DNA of 44,264 nt, taken from the NCBI GenBank assembly GCA_003240625.1, contig QFMX01000014.1, positions 1 to 44,264 on the forward strand. The letters run 5' to 3'. The notes under the pieces are model-generated. The model worked only from the letters and a program-made list of their open reading frames with translations, was not told the origin of the DNA and ran no database searches. Of the stretch, positions 33,225 to 41,373 are shown in pieces (positions within the stretch are counted from its first letter, which is position 1; every line of letters begins with the position of its first letter). The stretch is from Sphingomonas taxi. Lineage in GTDB: Bacteria; Pseudomonadota; Alphaproteobacteria; Sphingomonadales; Sphingomonadaceae. Position numbers and translations under genes: made by a program.

Positions 33225-34441
33225 CGCCGACCGCGCGCCGCGAGGATCGTCCCTCCGCCGCACAGGGTCAGTGCGGCGAGTACCAGCATCACCGCATCGA
33301 AATCGGTCGGCGTCGCGAGCGCCCAGGTGAGCGTCGGCCCGAGCAGGCCGGGCAGCGTGTTGGTCAGGTTCAGCAGCCCCAGGTCGCGCCCCCGGTGGAC
33401 GGGATTTGGCAGCAGCTGCATCGCGAACGACGCATGCAGCGCCAGGAACACCGATGCACCCGTCGTGTAGATGCAGAACGCGACCGCCCCGCCCTCGAAA
33501 TCGTCCGCGATGGCCATCCCGACCAGCCCGGCCGCCGCGACGATCGTGGCGGCGAACAGCAACGGCTTGGTCCGCCTGGAGCGATCCGCGAACCGGCCGA
33601 CCAGCACCGCGATCGGCAGCGGCAGCGTGTAGGCGACGAGCATCACCGTCCCCATCCGCGCCGCGATCGTGCCCGGTGCCAGCGTCGGCGCGACGCTTTC
33701 GAGATAATAGAAGAGATAGACGAACAGCGCGCTGCCCGCGACCTGGACGAACAGCCGGGCGCTCCAGGCGAGCGCGAGGTCGCGGCGGAGCATGGCCTTC
33801 ACGGGCGAGGTCGGCTCGCTCTGCGCCACGGGCCGCGACGTGGTCAGCAATAACGGCCCGATGCCACAGGCCATCACGAGCGGCACGATCGAGAGCCGTG
33901 CCGCTTCGTCCAGCGCCGCCGTCGCCATCAGCATCGCCGCCAGTGCCGACGCGAGCGGACAGGCCATCGCGAGCAATCCGCCGGCGACGCCCTTTTGCGC
34001 ATCGGGCACTTCGTCGGCCATGATCGCGAGCAGTGGCGCCAGCACCGCGTTCACCGCGACCTGGAACTCGACGACCGCGAGGATCAGCGCGCCGGGCGTC
34101 GCGGCCGTCGTCATCGCCGCGTAGGACAGTGCCGTGGCGACGACCCCACCGGCCAGCCATCCCCGGCGTCCTCCACCCCGCGCGACCGATCGATCGCTCA
34201 GCCATCCGAACGCGATGTTCGACACGCTCGCCGCCACCGCGCCCGCGACGACGATCGCGGTGAGGACGTCCAGCCGGCCGGCACCCGCAACCGAGGCGAC
34301 CTTGATCGGCAGCAACAGCGTCAGCAGCGGGAGGTAGCCGACGACCCCGCCGGCATAGGCGAGCGCGAAGACCAGCAGGAACGCGGTCGAGCGACGGTCG
34401 CGGCGCGGCGCTAAATAGCGGAAAACGGGAGGACGCGCCAT
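33221..34441 (-). CDS. MFS transporter, probably sugar/oligosaccharide uptake
   Basis: This is a 406-residue inner-membrane protein with about twelve hydrophobic segments. The loop after the second helix is GWLSDRSVARGGGRRGW, a variant of the MFS DRxGRR motif, and a second half-repeat occurs in GRFADRSRRTKPLL. It is shorter than and unlike the SLC45-type transporter of locus 1. The gene is divergent from the TBDR at 34782 across a promoter rich in dyads, and its stop overlaps that of the GH16 gene. This placement suggests transport of the GH16 products across the inner membrane. The substrate is inferred from context only. Confidence 0.85.
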   Translation of the reverse strand: MARPPVFRYLAPRRDRRSTAFLLVFALAYAGGVVGYLPLLTLLLPIKVASVAGAGRLDVLTAIVVAGAVAASVSNIAFGWLSDRSVARGGGRRGWLAGGVVATALSYAAMTTAATPGALILAVVEFQVAVNAVLAPLLAIMADEVPDAQKGVAGGLLAMACPLASALAAMLMATAALDEAARLSIVPLVMACGIGPLLLTTSRPVAQSEPTSPVKAMLRRDLALAWSARLFVQVAGSALFVYLFYYLESVAPTLAPGTIAARMGTVMLVAYTLPLPIAVLVGRFADRSRRTKPLLFAATIVAAAGLVGMAIADDFEGGAVAFCIYTTGASVFLALHASFAMQLLPNPVHRGRDLGLLNLTNTLPGLLGPTLTWALATPTDFDAVMLVLAALTLCGGGTILAARGRR

Positions 34442-34527
34442 GCCGCAACCCTAAGCTGCGGCGGGCCGGACAGGCAACTGCTCCGCCGTTGGTTCGGATG
34501 GGCACATGGATCGTCGTGACCGGATTT

Positions 34528-34580
34528 CGTTCTCCCGCAAAGACGGAAGCCGAGTCCGGGTCCCCACCTGCGCGGGGAAA
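34528..34580. repeat. Degenerate copy of palindromic repeat family R2
   Basis: The sequence reads TTCTCCCGCAAAGACGGAAG, then CCGAGTCCGGGTCCCCACC and TGCGCGGGGAAACG. It resembles the R2 element at 3160-3240 with a shorter centre and mismatched arms. It lies between the divergent transporter and receptor genes, outside the dyads proposed as operators. Confidence 0.5.
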
Positions 34581-34670
34581 CGCGCCTTGGGCTACCTTAG
34601 GCCCGACCGACCTCACCCGCCGCGGATTGCGCCCTCTGTTGCGTCATAGCCACTATCGAGAACCAAATTT

Positions 34671-34682
34671 GAGAACGTTCAC
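34671..34682. promoter_or_regulatory. Candidate LacI operator O1 of the second receptor promoter
   Basis: GAGAACGTTCAC differs at one base from the perfect palindrome GTGAACGTTCAC at 34727-34738. It lies 56 bp upstream of that copy, so the two flank the TTGACA element at 34702-34707. The central CG fits a LacI-family site. Confidence 0.6.
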
Positions 34683-34686
34683 AAGT

Positions 34687-34696
34687 GTAGCGCTAC
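34687..34696. promoter_or_regulatory. Palindrome GTAGCGCTAC next to the -35 element
   Basis: This perfect 10-bp palindrome, within TGTAGCGCTACC, abuts the TTGACA at 34702-34707. It resembles the LacI-type TTAGCGCTACCA element of the Caulobacter xylose promoter. It may be a second operator type or part of the same control region. Confidence 0.5.
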
Positions 34697-34701
34697 CGTG
34701 C

Positions 34702-34707
34702 TTGACA
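34702..34707 (+). promoter_or_regulatory. Possible -35 element of the second-locus receptor promoter
   Basis: TTGACA is the only clear -35-like hexamer before the receptor gene, 75 bp upstream of the start. A convincing -10 at 16-18 bp is not present: the spaced sequence is AAGTGA, which falls in the operator at 34727. A start site would then lie inside the dyad, consistent with repression. Confidence 0.35.
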
Positions 34708-34726
34708 CAGTGTTACAAAATGCGAA

Positions 34727-34738
34727 GTGAACGTTCAC
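34727..34738. promoter_or_regulatory. Candidate LacI operator O2 of the second receptor promoter
   Basis: GTGAACGTTCAC is a perfect 12-bp palindrome 43 bp before the receptor start. A near-copy lies at 34671-34682. The arrangement of two sites flanking a -35 element suggests binding by the LacI regulator at 42898-43947. Confidence 0.65.
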
Positions 34739-34781
34739 GGGAAGGCGCAGGTCATAGCGCCGTCTACAGGGGAGGACTATC

Positions 34782-37700
34782 ATGCGTGGCTTCGCAGCTC
34801 GCTCGCTTTCGCGTTTCGTCATCGGCACTTCGGCACTGGCTCTGGTCGGCCTGCCCGGTATCGCCATGGCGCAAGACGCCGCCGCCACGGTCGGCAATCC
34901 AGGCTCCTCGGACATCGCACCGCAGGCCACCCCCGCCGATCCGAACGAGACCACCGACGATATCGTCGTGACCGGCATCCGCGCATCGCTGCGCGAGGCG
35001 ATCGACATCAAGCGCAACGGCCAGGGCGTGGTCGACGCGATTTCGTCCGAGGACATCGGCAAGTTCCCCGACACCAACCTTGCCGAGTCGCTCCAGCGCA
35101 TCACCGGCGTGTCGATCGACCGCTCGAACGGCGAAGGCTCGACCGTCACCGTCCGCGGCTTCGGCCCCGAATACAACCTCGTCACGCTCAACGGTCGCCA
35201 GATGCCGACCTCGACGCTCGGCGACGGCGCCAGCGCGCCCGCATCGCGCTCGTTCGACTTCGCCAACCTCGCGTCCGAAGGCGTCGCCGCGGTCGAGGTC
35301 TACAAGACCGGCCGCGCCGCCGTGCCGTCGGGCGGCATCGGCTCGTCGATAAACATCCGCACCCCGCGTCCGCTCGACAAGCCGGGCACACGCGGCAGCA
35401 TCGCCGCCAAGGGCGTGCTCGACAGCTCGCGCAACGGCAAGGACCCGATCACGCCGGAAGTGTCGGGCATCCTGTCCACCACCTTCGCCGACGACCGTAT
35501 CGGCGTGTTGTTCAGCGGCGCGTACCAGCGGCGCAAGGCGAGCAACAACTCGGCCAGCGTCGGCTTCCGCGACGGGTTCCTGGGGGCTGAGAACAACTGG
35601 GGCACGCTCGCGCAGCCGGGTACGCCGGGCGGCGCGAACATCACCAACCGCCCCGGTCCGACCGACGTCTACGAGATCCCGCAGAGCGCCGCCTACGACG
35701 TCATCGACATCGACCGCGAGCGCATCAACGGCCAGCTGGTGTTGCAGGCCAAGCCGACCGACACGCTCACCGCGACGCTCGATTTCACCTATTCGAGCAA
35801 CAAGGTCGAGGTGCGCGACAGCAGCGTCGGCATCTGGTTCAACTTCGGCGACACGCGCAGCGCGTGGACCGACGGCCCCTCAGCCGGCCCGCTCTTCTAT
35901 TCCGAGAATTTCGCGCCCGGCAAGGATCTGTCGTACAGCAGCGCGCTGAGCGCCAACAAGTCCGAGAACAAGTCGCTCGGCGGCAATTTGACCTGGGAAG
36001 CGCCGGGCAACGTCACGATGTCGCTCGACGCGCATCACTCGACCGCGGTCTCCAAGCCGACCAACGATTACGGCAGCAGCACGTCGATCGGCGGCGCGAT
36101 CTTCGGCGTGCAGTCGCAGACCGTGAACTTCGAGAACGACCTGCCGATCATCTCGTACCAGATGTATCCGGGTATCGACCCGCTGAACGCATCGCTGATC
36201 ACGCCGACCGGCAACGCCTTCCGCAACGCGTATTTCAAAGACGAGATCAACCAGCTCCAGCTGAAGGGGCATTACGACCACGACGGCGATTTTCTCGACA
36301 GCATCGACTGGGGCTTCTCGTACGTCGATAACAAGGTCCGCTCGGCCTATGGCTTCATCCAGAACGAGACCTGGGGCGGCATTGACCCGCGCGGCGCCTC
36401 GTTCGGCGCGGCTGCGGTACCCGACGATTTCTTCAACCTCACCAGCCTGCCCGACAAGTTCCAGGGCGTCTCGGGCTCGAACGATCCCGCGCTGCCGCCG
36501 TCGATCTACACCTTCAAGTTCGAGCAGATGGCCGAATTGCTGCGCTCGCAATATAATATCTGCAGCGCGCCGCAGACGGGGGTGGCCGCGCCCGGCACCT
36601 GCCTTGCCAACTATACCAACGATCGTCGCATCCGCGAGCAGACGATCTCGCCGTACATCCAGTTCAACGGCAAGTTCTCGGTGTTCGACATGCCCGCGCA
36701 CATCATCGGCGGTGTCCGTTACGACGAAACGCAGGTGAACTCGTCGGCACTGGTGCCGATCCCGAACGGTACGCGCTGGACGGGCGCGAACGAATTCGCG
36801 CTCACCTACGGCGCCAATTCGTTCACTTCGCTCAAGGGCAAGTATCACAACTGGCTGCCCGCGGTCGATTTCGACATCGAACCGATGCGCAACGTGAAGC
36901 TGCGCGCGTCGTACAGCCACACCATCACGCGCGCCGACTATGGCAGCCTGCAGGGTGGCCTGAACATCGACTCCAACCCGCGCATCGGCGGCGGCACGGG
37001 TAGCCAGGGCAACCCGAACCTGCTTCCCTTCAAGTCGAAGAACATCGATCTGTCGGCGGAATGGTATTACGGCCCCGAAAGCTACATCTCGGTCGGGTAC
37101 TTCAACAAGGACGTGAAGAACTTCATCGGCACGAACCAGATCAACACGCCTGCGTTCGACCTGCGCAATCCGGGCTCGGGCCCACGCTATCGTCAGGCGG
37201 TGGCGGCACTGGGGACGACGGACAATCTGCGCGTCCGCGATTACATCCTGCGCAACTTCCCGGCCTCCTCGCAGGTCACCGGCACGAGCGATTCCGGCCT
37301 GCTGAACGGCAACATCTTCGGCCTGCCGGAAGACGATCTGTTCAACTTCCAGTTGAGCCAGCCGTTCAACAGCGACCAGACCGCCAACATCAACGGCTGG
37401 GAATTCGCGATCCAGCACCGCTTCTGGGAAACCGGGTTCGGCGTCATCCTGAACTACACGATCGTCAACGGCGACGCGAAATACGACAACACGCTCGATC
37501 CCAATGTCGGCCAGTTCGCGCTGACCGGGCTCAGCGACAGCGCCAACGCGGTCGGCTATTACGATAAGAACGGCATCCAGGCGCGCGTCGCGTATAACTG
37601 GCGCGGCGAGTTCTATGCCGGCGGTGCGTTCGACCCGACCTATGTCGAGGCGTATGGCCAGGTCGACGCCAGTGCGAGCGTCCAGATGACCAAGGGGCTC

Positions 37701-37829
37701 GCGGTGTTCGTCGAGGCGATCAACCTCACCGGCCAGGGCCGTCGCGGGCATCGTCGCTCGGACAATTTCGTGACCTTCGCGCAGCCAGGGTATGCACGCT
37801 ATTCGGGCGGCGTCCGCTTCACCTTCTGA
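34782..37829 (+). CDS. TonB-dependent receptor of the second glycan locus
   Basis: This is a 1015-residue outer-membrane receptor. The ATG at 34782 has GGGGAGG 6 bases upstream, a strong ribosome site. A signal peptide ends near AMAQDA. A TonB box, DIVVTGI, follows at about 60-66. The plug has SSEDIGKFPDTNLAESLQRI, TGVSIDRSNGEGSTVTVRGF and VYKTGRAAVPSGGIGSSINI. The barrel closes with ARYSGGVRFTF. It lacks an STN domain, so it should be controlled by the LacI system rather than by an ECF sigma. The neighbouring GH16 enzyme suggests beta-glucan oligosaccharides. The receptor of locus 1 shares the same plug features but is distinct. Confidence 0.92.
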   Translation: MRGFAARSLSRFVIGTSALALVGLPGIAMAQDAAATVGNPGSSDIAPQATPADPNETTDDIVVTGIRASLREAIDIKRNGQGVVDAISSEDIGKFPDTNLAESLQRITGVSIDRSNGEGSTVTVRGFGPEYNLVTLNGRQMPTSTLGDGASAPASRSFDFANLASEGVAAVEVYKTGRAAVPSGGIGSSINIRTPRPLDKPGTRGSIAAKGVLDSSRNGKDPITPEVSGILSTTFADDRIGVLFSGAYQRRKASNNSASVGFRDGFLGAENNWGTLAQPGTPGGANITNRPGPTDVYEIPQSAAYDVIDIDRERINGQLVLQAKPTDTLTATLDFTYSSNKVEVRDSSVGIWFNFGDTRSAWTDGPSAGPLFYSENFAPGKDLSYSSALSANKSENKSLGGNLTWEAPGNVTMSLDAHHSTAVSKPTNDYGSSTSIGGAIFGVQSQTVNFENDLPIISYQMYPGIDPLNASLITPTGNAFRNAYFKDEINQLQLKGHYDHDGDFLDSIDWGFSYVDNKVRSAYGFIQNETWGGIDPRGASFGAAAVPDDFFNLTSLPDKFQGVSGSNDPALPPSIYTFKFEQMAELLRSQYNICSAPQTGVAAPGTCLANYTNDRRIREQTISPYIQFNGKFSVFDMPAHIIGGVRYDETQVNSSALVPIPNGTRWTGANEFALTYGANSFTSLKGKYHNWLPAVDFDIEPMRNVKLRASYSHTITRADYGSLQGGLNIDSNPRIGGGTGSQGNPNLLPFKSKNIDLSAEWYYGPESYISVGYFNKDVKNFIGTNQINTPAFDLRNPGSGPRYRQAVAALGTTDNLRVRDYILRNFPASSQVTGTSDSGLLNGNIFGLPEDDLFNFQLSQPFNSDQTANINGWEFAIQHRFWETGFGVILNYTIVNGDAKYDNTLDPNVGQFALTGLSDSANAVGYYDKNGIQARVAYNWRGEFYAGGAFDPTYVEAYGQVDASASVQMTKGLAVFVEAINLTGQGRRGHRRSDNFVTFAQPGYARYSGGVRFTF

Positions 37830-37835
37830 GGGAAC

Positions 37836-37961
37836 GATCCTCCCCCGCAAGGGGGAGGTGGCTGGCACTTGCCAGACGGAGGGGGCGGAAAGGAAAACCG
37901 CGGTTCCGTGTCCTCCCCCTCCGTCGCCTTCGGCGCCACCTCCCCCTGGCGGGGGATGATT
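37836..37961. repeat. Intergenic palindromic repeat, family R1
   Basis: This copy starts GATCCTCCCCCGCAAGGGGG, six bases after the receptor stop, and ends CCCCCTGGCGGGGGATGAT, so the right end has mutated from GGAGGATC. The inner arms match the copy at 1532-1659 closely (GTTCCGTGTCCTCCCCCTCC then GTCGCCTTCGGCGCC). It lies between the receptor and halogenase genes, like the hairpin at 14010 in locus 1, and may reduce read-through. Confidence 0.85.
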
Positions 37962-38052
37962 TTAGAGCCCGCAGTAACCGGGAAAAGATGGCTTTGCCGG
38001 CGCTGGCAGGGCAAGTCGGGGCGCACTCGAACGAGGGAATAGGCAGCGGACG

Positions 38053-39633
38053 ATGGCCACGAATACCGGCCCCGAAGCAACGAGCGACCACCCGATCACG
38101 AACATCGTGGTCGTCGGCGGCGGAACGGCGGGCTGGCTCGCGGCGTGCCTGATCGCGGCGCGCGCCGATCGCGGGGCGCAACGGCCGCTCTCCGTTATCC
38201 TCGTTGAATCCCCCGATGTCGCGACGATCGGGGTCGGCGAGGGCACATGGCCGACGATGCGCCGCACGCTCGAACGGATCGGCATCGCCGAGACCGACTT
38301 CCTCCTCGCCTGCGACGCGTCGTTCAAGCAAGGATCGCGGTTCGACGGGTGGCGGACGGGCGCCGCCGACGACAGTTATCTTCACCCCTTCACCGCGCCC
38401 GTCGACGGCGACCCGCGCGATATCGTCGCAGCCTGGGCGCAGAACGGCGGCAAGTTCGCGGACATCGTCGGCGCGCAAGGCGAGATCTGCCACCGCGACC
38501 TGGCGCCCCGCCAGCGGGCGATGCCCGATTATGCGGGCACGCTGAATTACGCCTACCATCTCGACGCGGGCAAGCTCGCCGCATTGCTGATGCGCCACGC
38601 GACCGAGCGGCTCGGCGTGCGCCACGTCCGCGATCACGTCGTCGGCATCGACAGCACCGGAGACGGCGACATCGCCGCGGTCCAGACACGCGCGTCGGGC
38701 GCGATCACGGGCGACCTGTTCCTCGATTGCACCGGCCACGCCGCGCTGCTGATCGAGGGGCATTACGGCGTCGCGTCCATCGATCGCGGCGGCGAGCTGT
38801 TCAACGATCGCGCGCTTGCGGTGCAGGTGCCGGTCGCGGGCGGCAGCGCGATCGCCTCGCAGACCAACGCCACTGCGCATGCCGCGGGCTGGATCTGGGA
38901 CATCGGCCTGCCGACCCGCCGCGGCATCGGCTGCGTCTATTCCTCCGCGCATCTGGGCGACGATGCCGCGGCTCAGACGCTCGAGCGCTATATCCGCGCC
39001 ACCGCGCCGGATGCCCCGCTGCCCGTTTTCCGCCAGCTCAAATTCCAGTCGCGGCACCGCGCACGGTTCTGGGAGCGTAACTGCATCGCGGTCGGGCTGT
39101 CGGCCGGGTTCCTGGAGCCGCTCGAAGCGTCGGCGATCGTCCTGATCGAACTGTCGCTCGATGCGCTGCTCGACAATTTCCCCTCCACGCGCGGCGCGAT
39201 GGATATCCACGCGACGCGTTTCAACGCGCTGTTCCGCTATCGCTGGGACCGGATCGTCGAGTTCCTGAAGCTGCATTACGTGCTCAGCGAACGCGACGAA
39301 CCCTATTGGCGCGACCACCGCGACGCCGCATCGATCCCGCCGCGCCTCGCCGAATTGCTGACGCTATGGCGGCACCAGCCGCCGTCGCGCGCCGATTTCC
39401 CGATGATCGACGAAGTCTTTCCGGCCGCGAGCTATCACTACGTGCTGTACGGCATGGGCTTTCCGCCGCCGACCCGCGGACCGATCGCCACGACGGACCG
39501 GGCGCGCACGGAAACCTTGCTCGCGCAGGTCGATCAGCGCAGGCGTATGCTGGCCGCCGGCCTGCCGACCAATCGCGCCTATCTCGACGCCCTGCGGCAT
39601 GCGACCGCCCAAGTTATGGAATTGTCAGCCTGA
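38053..39633 (+). CDS. FAD-dependent halogenase-like protein, subfamily B (locus 2)
   Basis: This is a 526-residue flavoprotein. The FAD motif is VVVGGGTAGWLAACLIAARA, then TIGVGEGTWPTMRRTLERIG, K92 in CDASFKQGSRFDGW, W280-x-W282 in GWIWDIGLPTRRG and E358 in LEPLEASAIVLIE. Lysine and glutamate of the halogenase chemistry are retained, but the WxWxIP motif reads WIWDIG, with Gly for Pro. It groups by eye with the locus 1 protein at 19008, not with the A-type. The gene is the first of a coupled block: its stop shares one base with the sapC-like start (TGATG). No flavin reductase gene is nearby, and the substrate is unknown. Confidence 0.88.
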   Translation: MATNTGPEATSDHPITNIVVVGGGTAGWLAACLIAARADRGAQRPLSVILVESPDVATIGVGEGTWPTMRRTLERIGIAETDFLLACDASFKQGSRFDGWRTGAADDSYLHPFTAPVDGDPRDIVAAWAQNGGKFADIVGAQGEICHRDLAPRQRAMPDYAGTLNYAYHLDAGKLAALLMRHATERLGVRHVRDHVVGIDSTGDGDIAAVQTRASGAITGDLFLDCTGHAALLIEGHYGVASIDRGGELFNDRALAVQVPVAGGSAIASQTNATAHAAGWIWDIGLPTRRGIGCVYSSAHLGDDAAAQTLERYIRATAPDAPLPVFRQLKFQSRHRARFWERNCIAVGLSAGFLEPLEASAIVLIELSLDALLDNFPSTRGAMDIHATRFNALFRYRWDRIVEFLKLHYVLSERDEPYWRDHRDAASIPPRLAELLTLWRHQPPSRADFPMIDEVFPAASYHYVLYGMGFPPPTRGPIATTDRARTETLLAQVDQRRRMLAAGLPTNRAYLDALRHATAQVMELSA

Positions 39634-40343
39634 TGTCCGACCACGTCATCCTCACCGCCGACGACCACCGCGACCTGCGTATCCGTACCGAGCGCGCGCC
39701 CGAGCTGGGCGACGCGGTGATGACGTGCATCACCGTCCCCAGCGAGTTCCGCCGCGTCCAGACGCATTACCCGATCCTGTTCCAGCTCGACCAGACGCGC
39801 GACACCTTCACCGCGCTGGCGATGTTCGGGTTCGAGCCGGGCGAGAACCTGTTCCTGACCGAAGCCGGATGGGACGCACGCTATCGGCCCCTCGCAATCG
39901 ACAGCCAGCCGTTCCTGGTCGGGCGCGGCGCTGGCGACGTCCGCCAGGTCCATATCGACATGGCGAGCCCACGGATCGGGGCAGGTGAAGGCACGCGGGT
40001 GTTCGACGATACCGGCCGGCCGACGCCGTATCTGGAACGTATCGCCGATCAGCTGCGTGCGCTCGACACCGATTATGTCGCGTCCGCCGACTTCTTCGCC
40101 GCGTTGCGCCGGTACGAGCTGCTCGAACCGCTGACGATGGACGTGACGCTCGACGATGGGTCGAAGAACCGGCTGGTCGGCTATCACGTGATCGACGAGG
40201 ACCGGCTGGTCGCGCTCGATGGCGTTGCGGTAGCGGACCTGCACGCGTCTGGCCACATGATGCCGATCTTCATGGCGCTCGCCTCGCTCGGCAATATCGG
40301 CGATCTCGTCGCGCGCAAGAACCGGCGGATGGCGCGTGGCTGA
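39633..40343 (+). CDS. SapC-family protein
   Basis: This is a 236-residue protein starting at the ATG of TGATG, overlapping the halogenase stop by one base. It carries the SapC family pattern: VPSEFRRVQTHYPILFQLDQ, FGFEPGENLFLTEAGWDARY, RPLAIDSQPFLVG, and near the end YHVIDEDRLVALDG then LHASGHMMPIFMALASLGNI. There is no signal peptide. The name comes from an S-layer secretion gene of Campylobacter, but a link to S-layers is not supported here, and SapC proteins of this type sit beside receptor and halogenase genes. The function is unknown. It overlaps the next gene by eight bases. Confidence 0.9.
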   Translation: MSDHVILTADDHRDLRIRTERAPELGDAVMTCITVPSEFRRVQTHYPILFQLDQTRDTFTALAMFGFEPGENLFLTEAGWDARYRPLAIDSQPFLVGRGAGDVRQVHIDMASPRIGAGEGTRVFDDTGRPTPYLERIADQLRALDTDYVASADFFAALRRYELLEPLTMDVTLDDGSKNRLVGYHVIDEDRLVALDGVAVADLHASGHMMPIFMALASLGNIGDLVARKNRRMARG

Positions 40344-41373
40344 CGCGGAGCCCGGCATCTTCGCGACCATGCCCCGGATCCGCGAGATCGCGATCGCCGA
40401 TCCCGCGGACCTCGACGTGCAGCTGCGCGAGGCGACCACGCCGTTCATCGTGCGCGGGCTGATCGCGGATTGGCCGATGGTACAGGCCGGGCTGCACTCC
40501 GCGCGGACCGCGCGCGACTATATCCAGCGCTATGCACGCGACCTGCCCTTCGCGGTCTCCGTCGCGATGCCCGACAGCGGTGGCCGGCTGTTCTACGACG
40601 CCGCGCACGCGATGAACTTCCAGATGCTGCGCGCGAAATTGCCCGAGATCTTCGCACGGATCGACGCCAACGAAGGCGCCGCCGACGCCCACGCCCACGC
40701 GATCTATCTCGCGTCGATCGACCTGCATCAGTTCTTCATCGGCCTGCACGAGGCGAACCATGTCGATCTCGGCGATCGCACGCCGCTCGCCAGCATCTGG
40801 ATGGGCACGCGCACGCGGATCGCAGCGCACAACGACGTCCCCGACAACCTCGCCTGCGTCGCGGTCGGCCGCCGGCGCTTCACGGTGTTTCCGCGCGACC
40901 AGTTCCGCAATCTCTACCTGGGGCCGGTCGACAACACCCCGGCCGGGCGCGCGGTCAGCATGGTCGATTTCCACGACCCCGACTTCGCCGCGCACCCCCG
41001 TTTCCGACAAGCGCTGGAGCACGGTCAGGTCGCCGAGCTGGAGGCTGGCGACGCGCTCTACATCCCGGCGATGTGGTGGCATCATGTGGAGGGGCTGTCC
41101 GACTTCAACGTGCTGGTGAATTACTGGTGGCGCGAGACGCCGCGGTGGCTCGGCCAGCCGCAGGATGCGCTGAACCACGCGATGCTGGCGATCCGCGATC
41201 TGCCCGCCGACGAGAAGCAGCACTGGCGCGATATGTTCGACCATTACGTCTTCAGCAATGGCCCCGAGGTCGTCGGCCATATACCCGAAGCCGCGCGCGG
41301 CGTGCTCGCGCCGCTCACCACCGAAACCGCGGGTCGCCTCCGCGCCTTCCTCCTGAGAGCGCTCAGCCGATGA
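40336..41373 (+). CDS. FIH-like cupin (Cupin_8/JmjC) Fe(II)/2-oxoglutarate dioxygenase
   Basis: This is a 345-residue protein starting at a GTG that overlaps the SapC stop by eight bases; an ATG at 40369 is an alternative. Early residues TTPFIVRGLIADWPMVQ match the N-terminus of Cupin_8 proteins. The iron site is H165-x-D167 in AAHNDVPDNLACV and H249 in ALYIPAMWWHHVEGL. The last motif is strikingly like the asparaginyl hydroxylase FIH (YIPMYWWHHIE). Between them VGRRRFTVFPRDQFRNLYLG is also characteristic. Relatives hydroxylate amino-acid side chains of proteins, so protein or peptide hydroxylation is the leading idea. The actual substrate is unknown. The stop overlaps the halogenase A start by ATGA. 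Confidence 0.88.
   Translation: MADAEPGIFATMPRIREIAIADPADLDVQLREATTPFIVRGLIADWPMVQAGLHSARTARDYIQRYARDLPFAVSVAMPDSGGRLFYDAAHAMNFQMLRAKLPEIFARIDANEGAADAHAHAIYLASIDLHQFFIGLHEANHVDLGDRTPLASIWMGTRTRIAAHNDVPDNLACVAVGRRRFTVFPRDQFRNLYLGPVDNTPAGRAVSMVDFHDPDFAAHPRFRQALEHGQVAELEAGDALYIPAMWWHHVEGLSDFNVLVNYWWRETPRWLGQPQDALNHAMLAIRDLPADEKQHWRDMFDHYVFSNGPEVVGHIPEAARGVLAPLTTETAGRLRAFLLRALSR

Noticed and set aside
35880..37868. Open frame of 662 codons on the minus strand
   Set aside because: It is the shadow of the second-locus receptor gene and shows no domain or ribosome site.
39633..40343. S-layer secretion role from the SapC name
   Set aside because: There is no S-layer protein or type I secretion gene nearby. 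The context is a receptor-halogenase-dioxygenase operon, so the name should not be read as the function.
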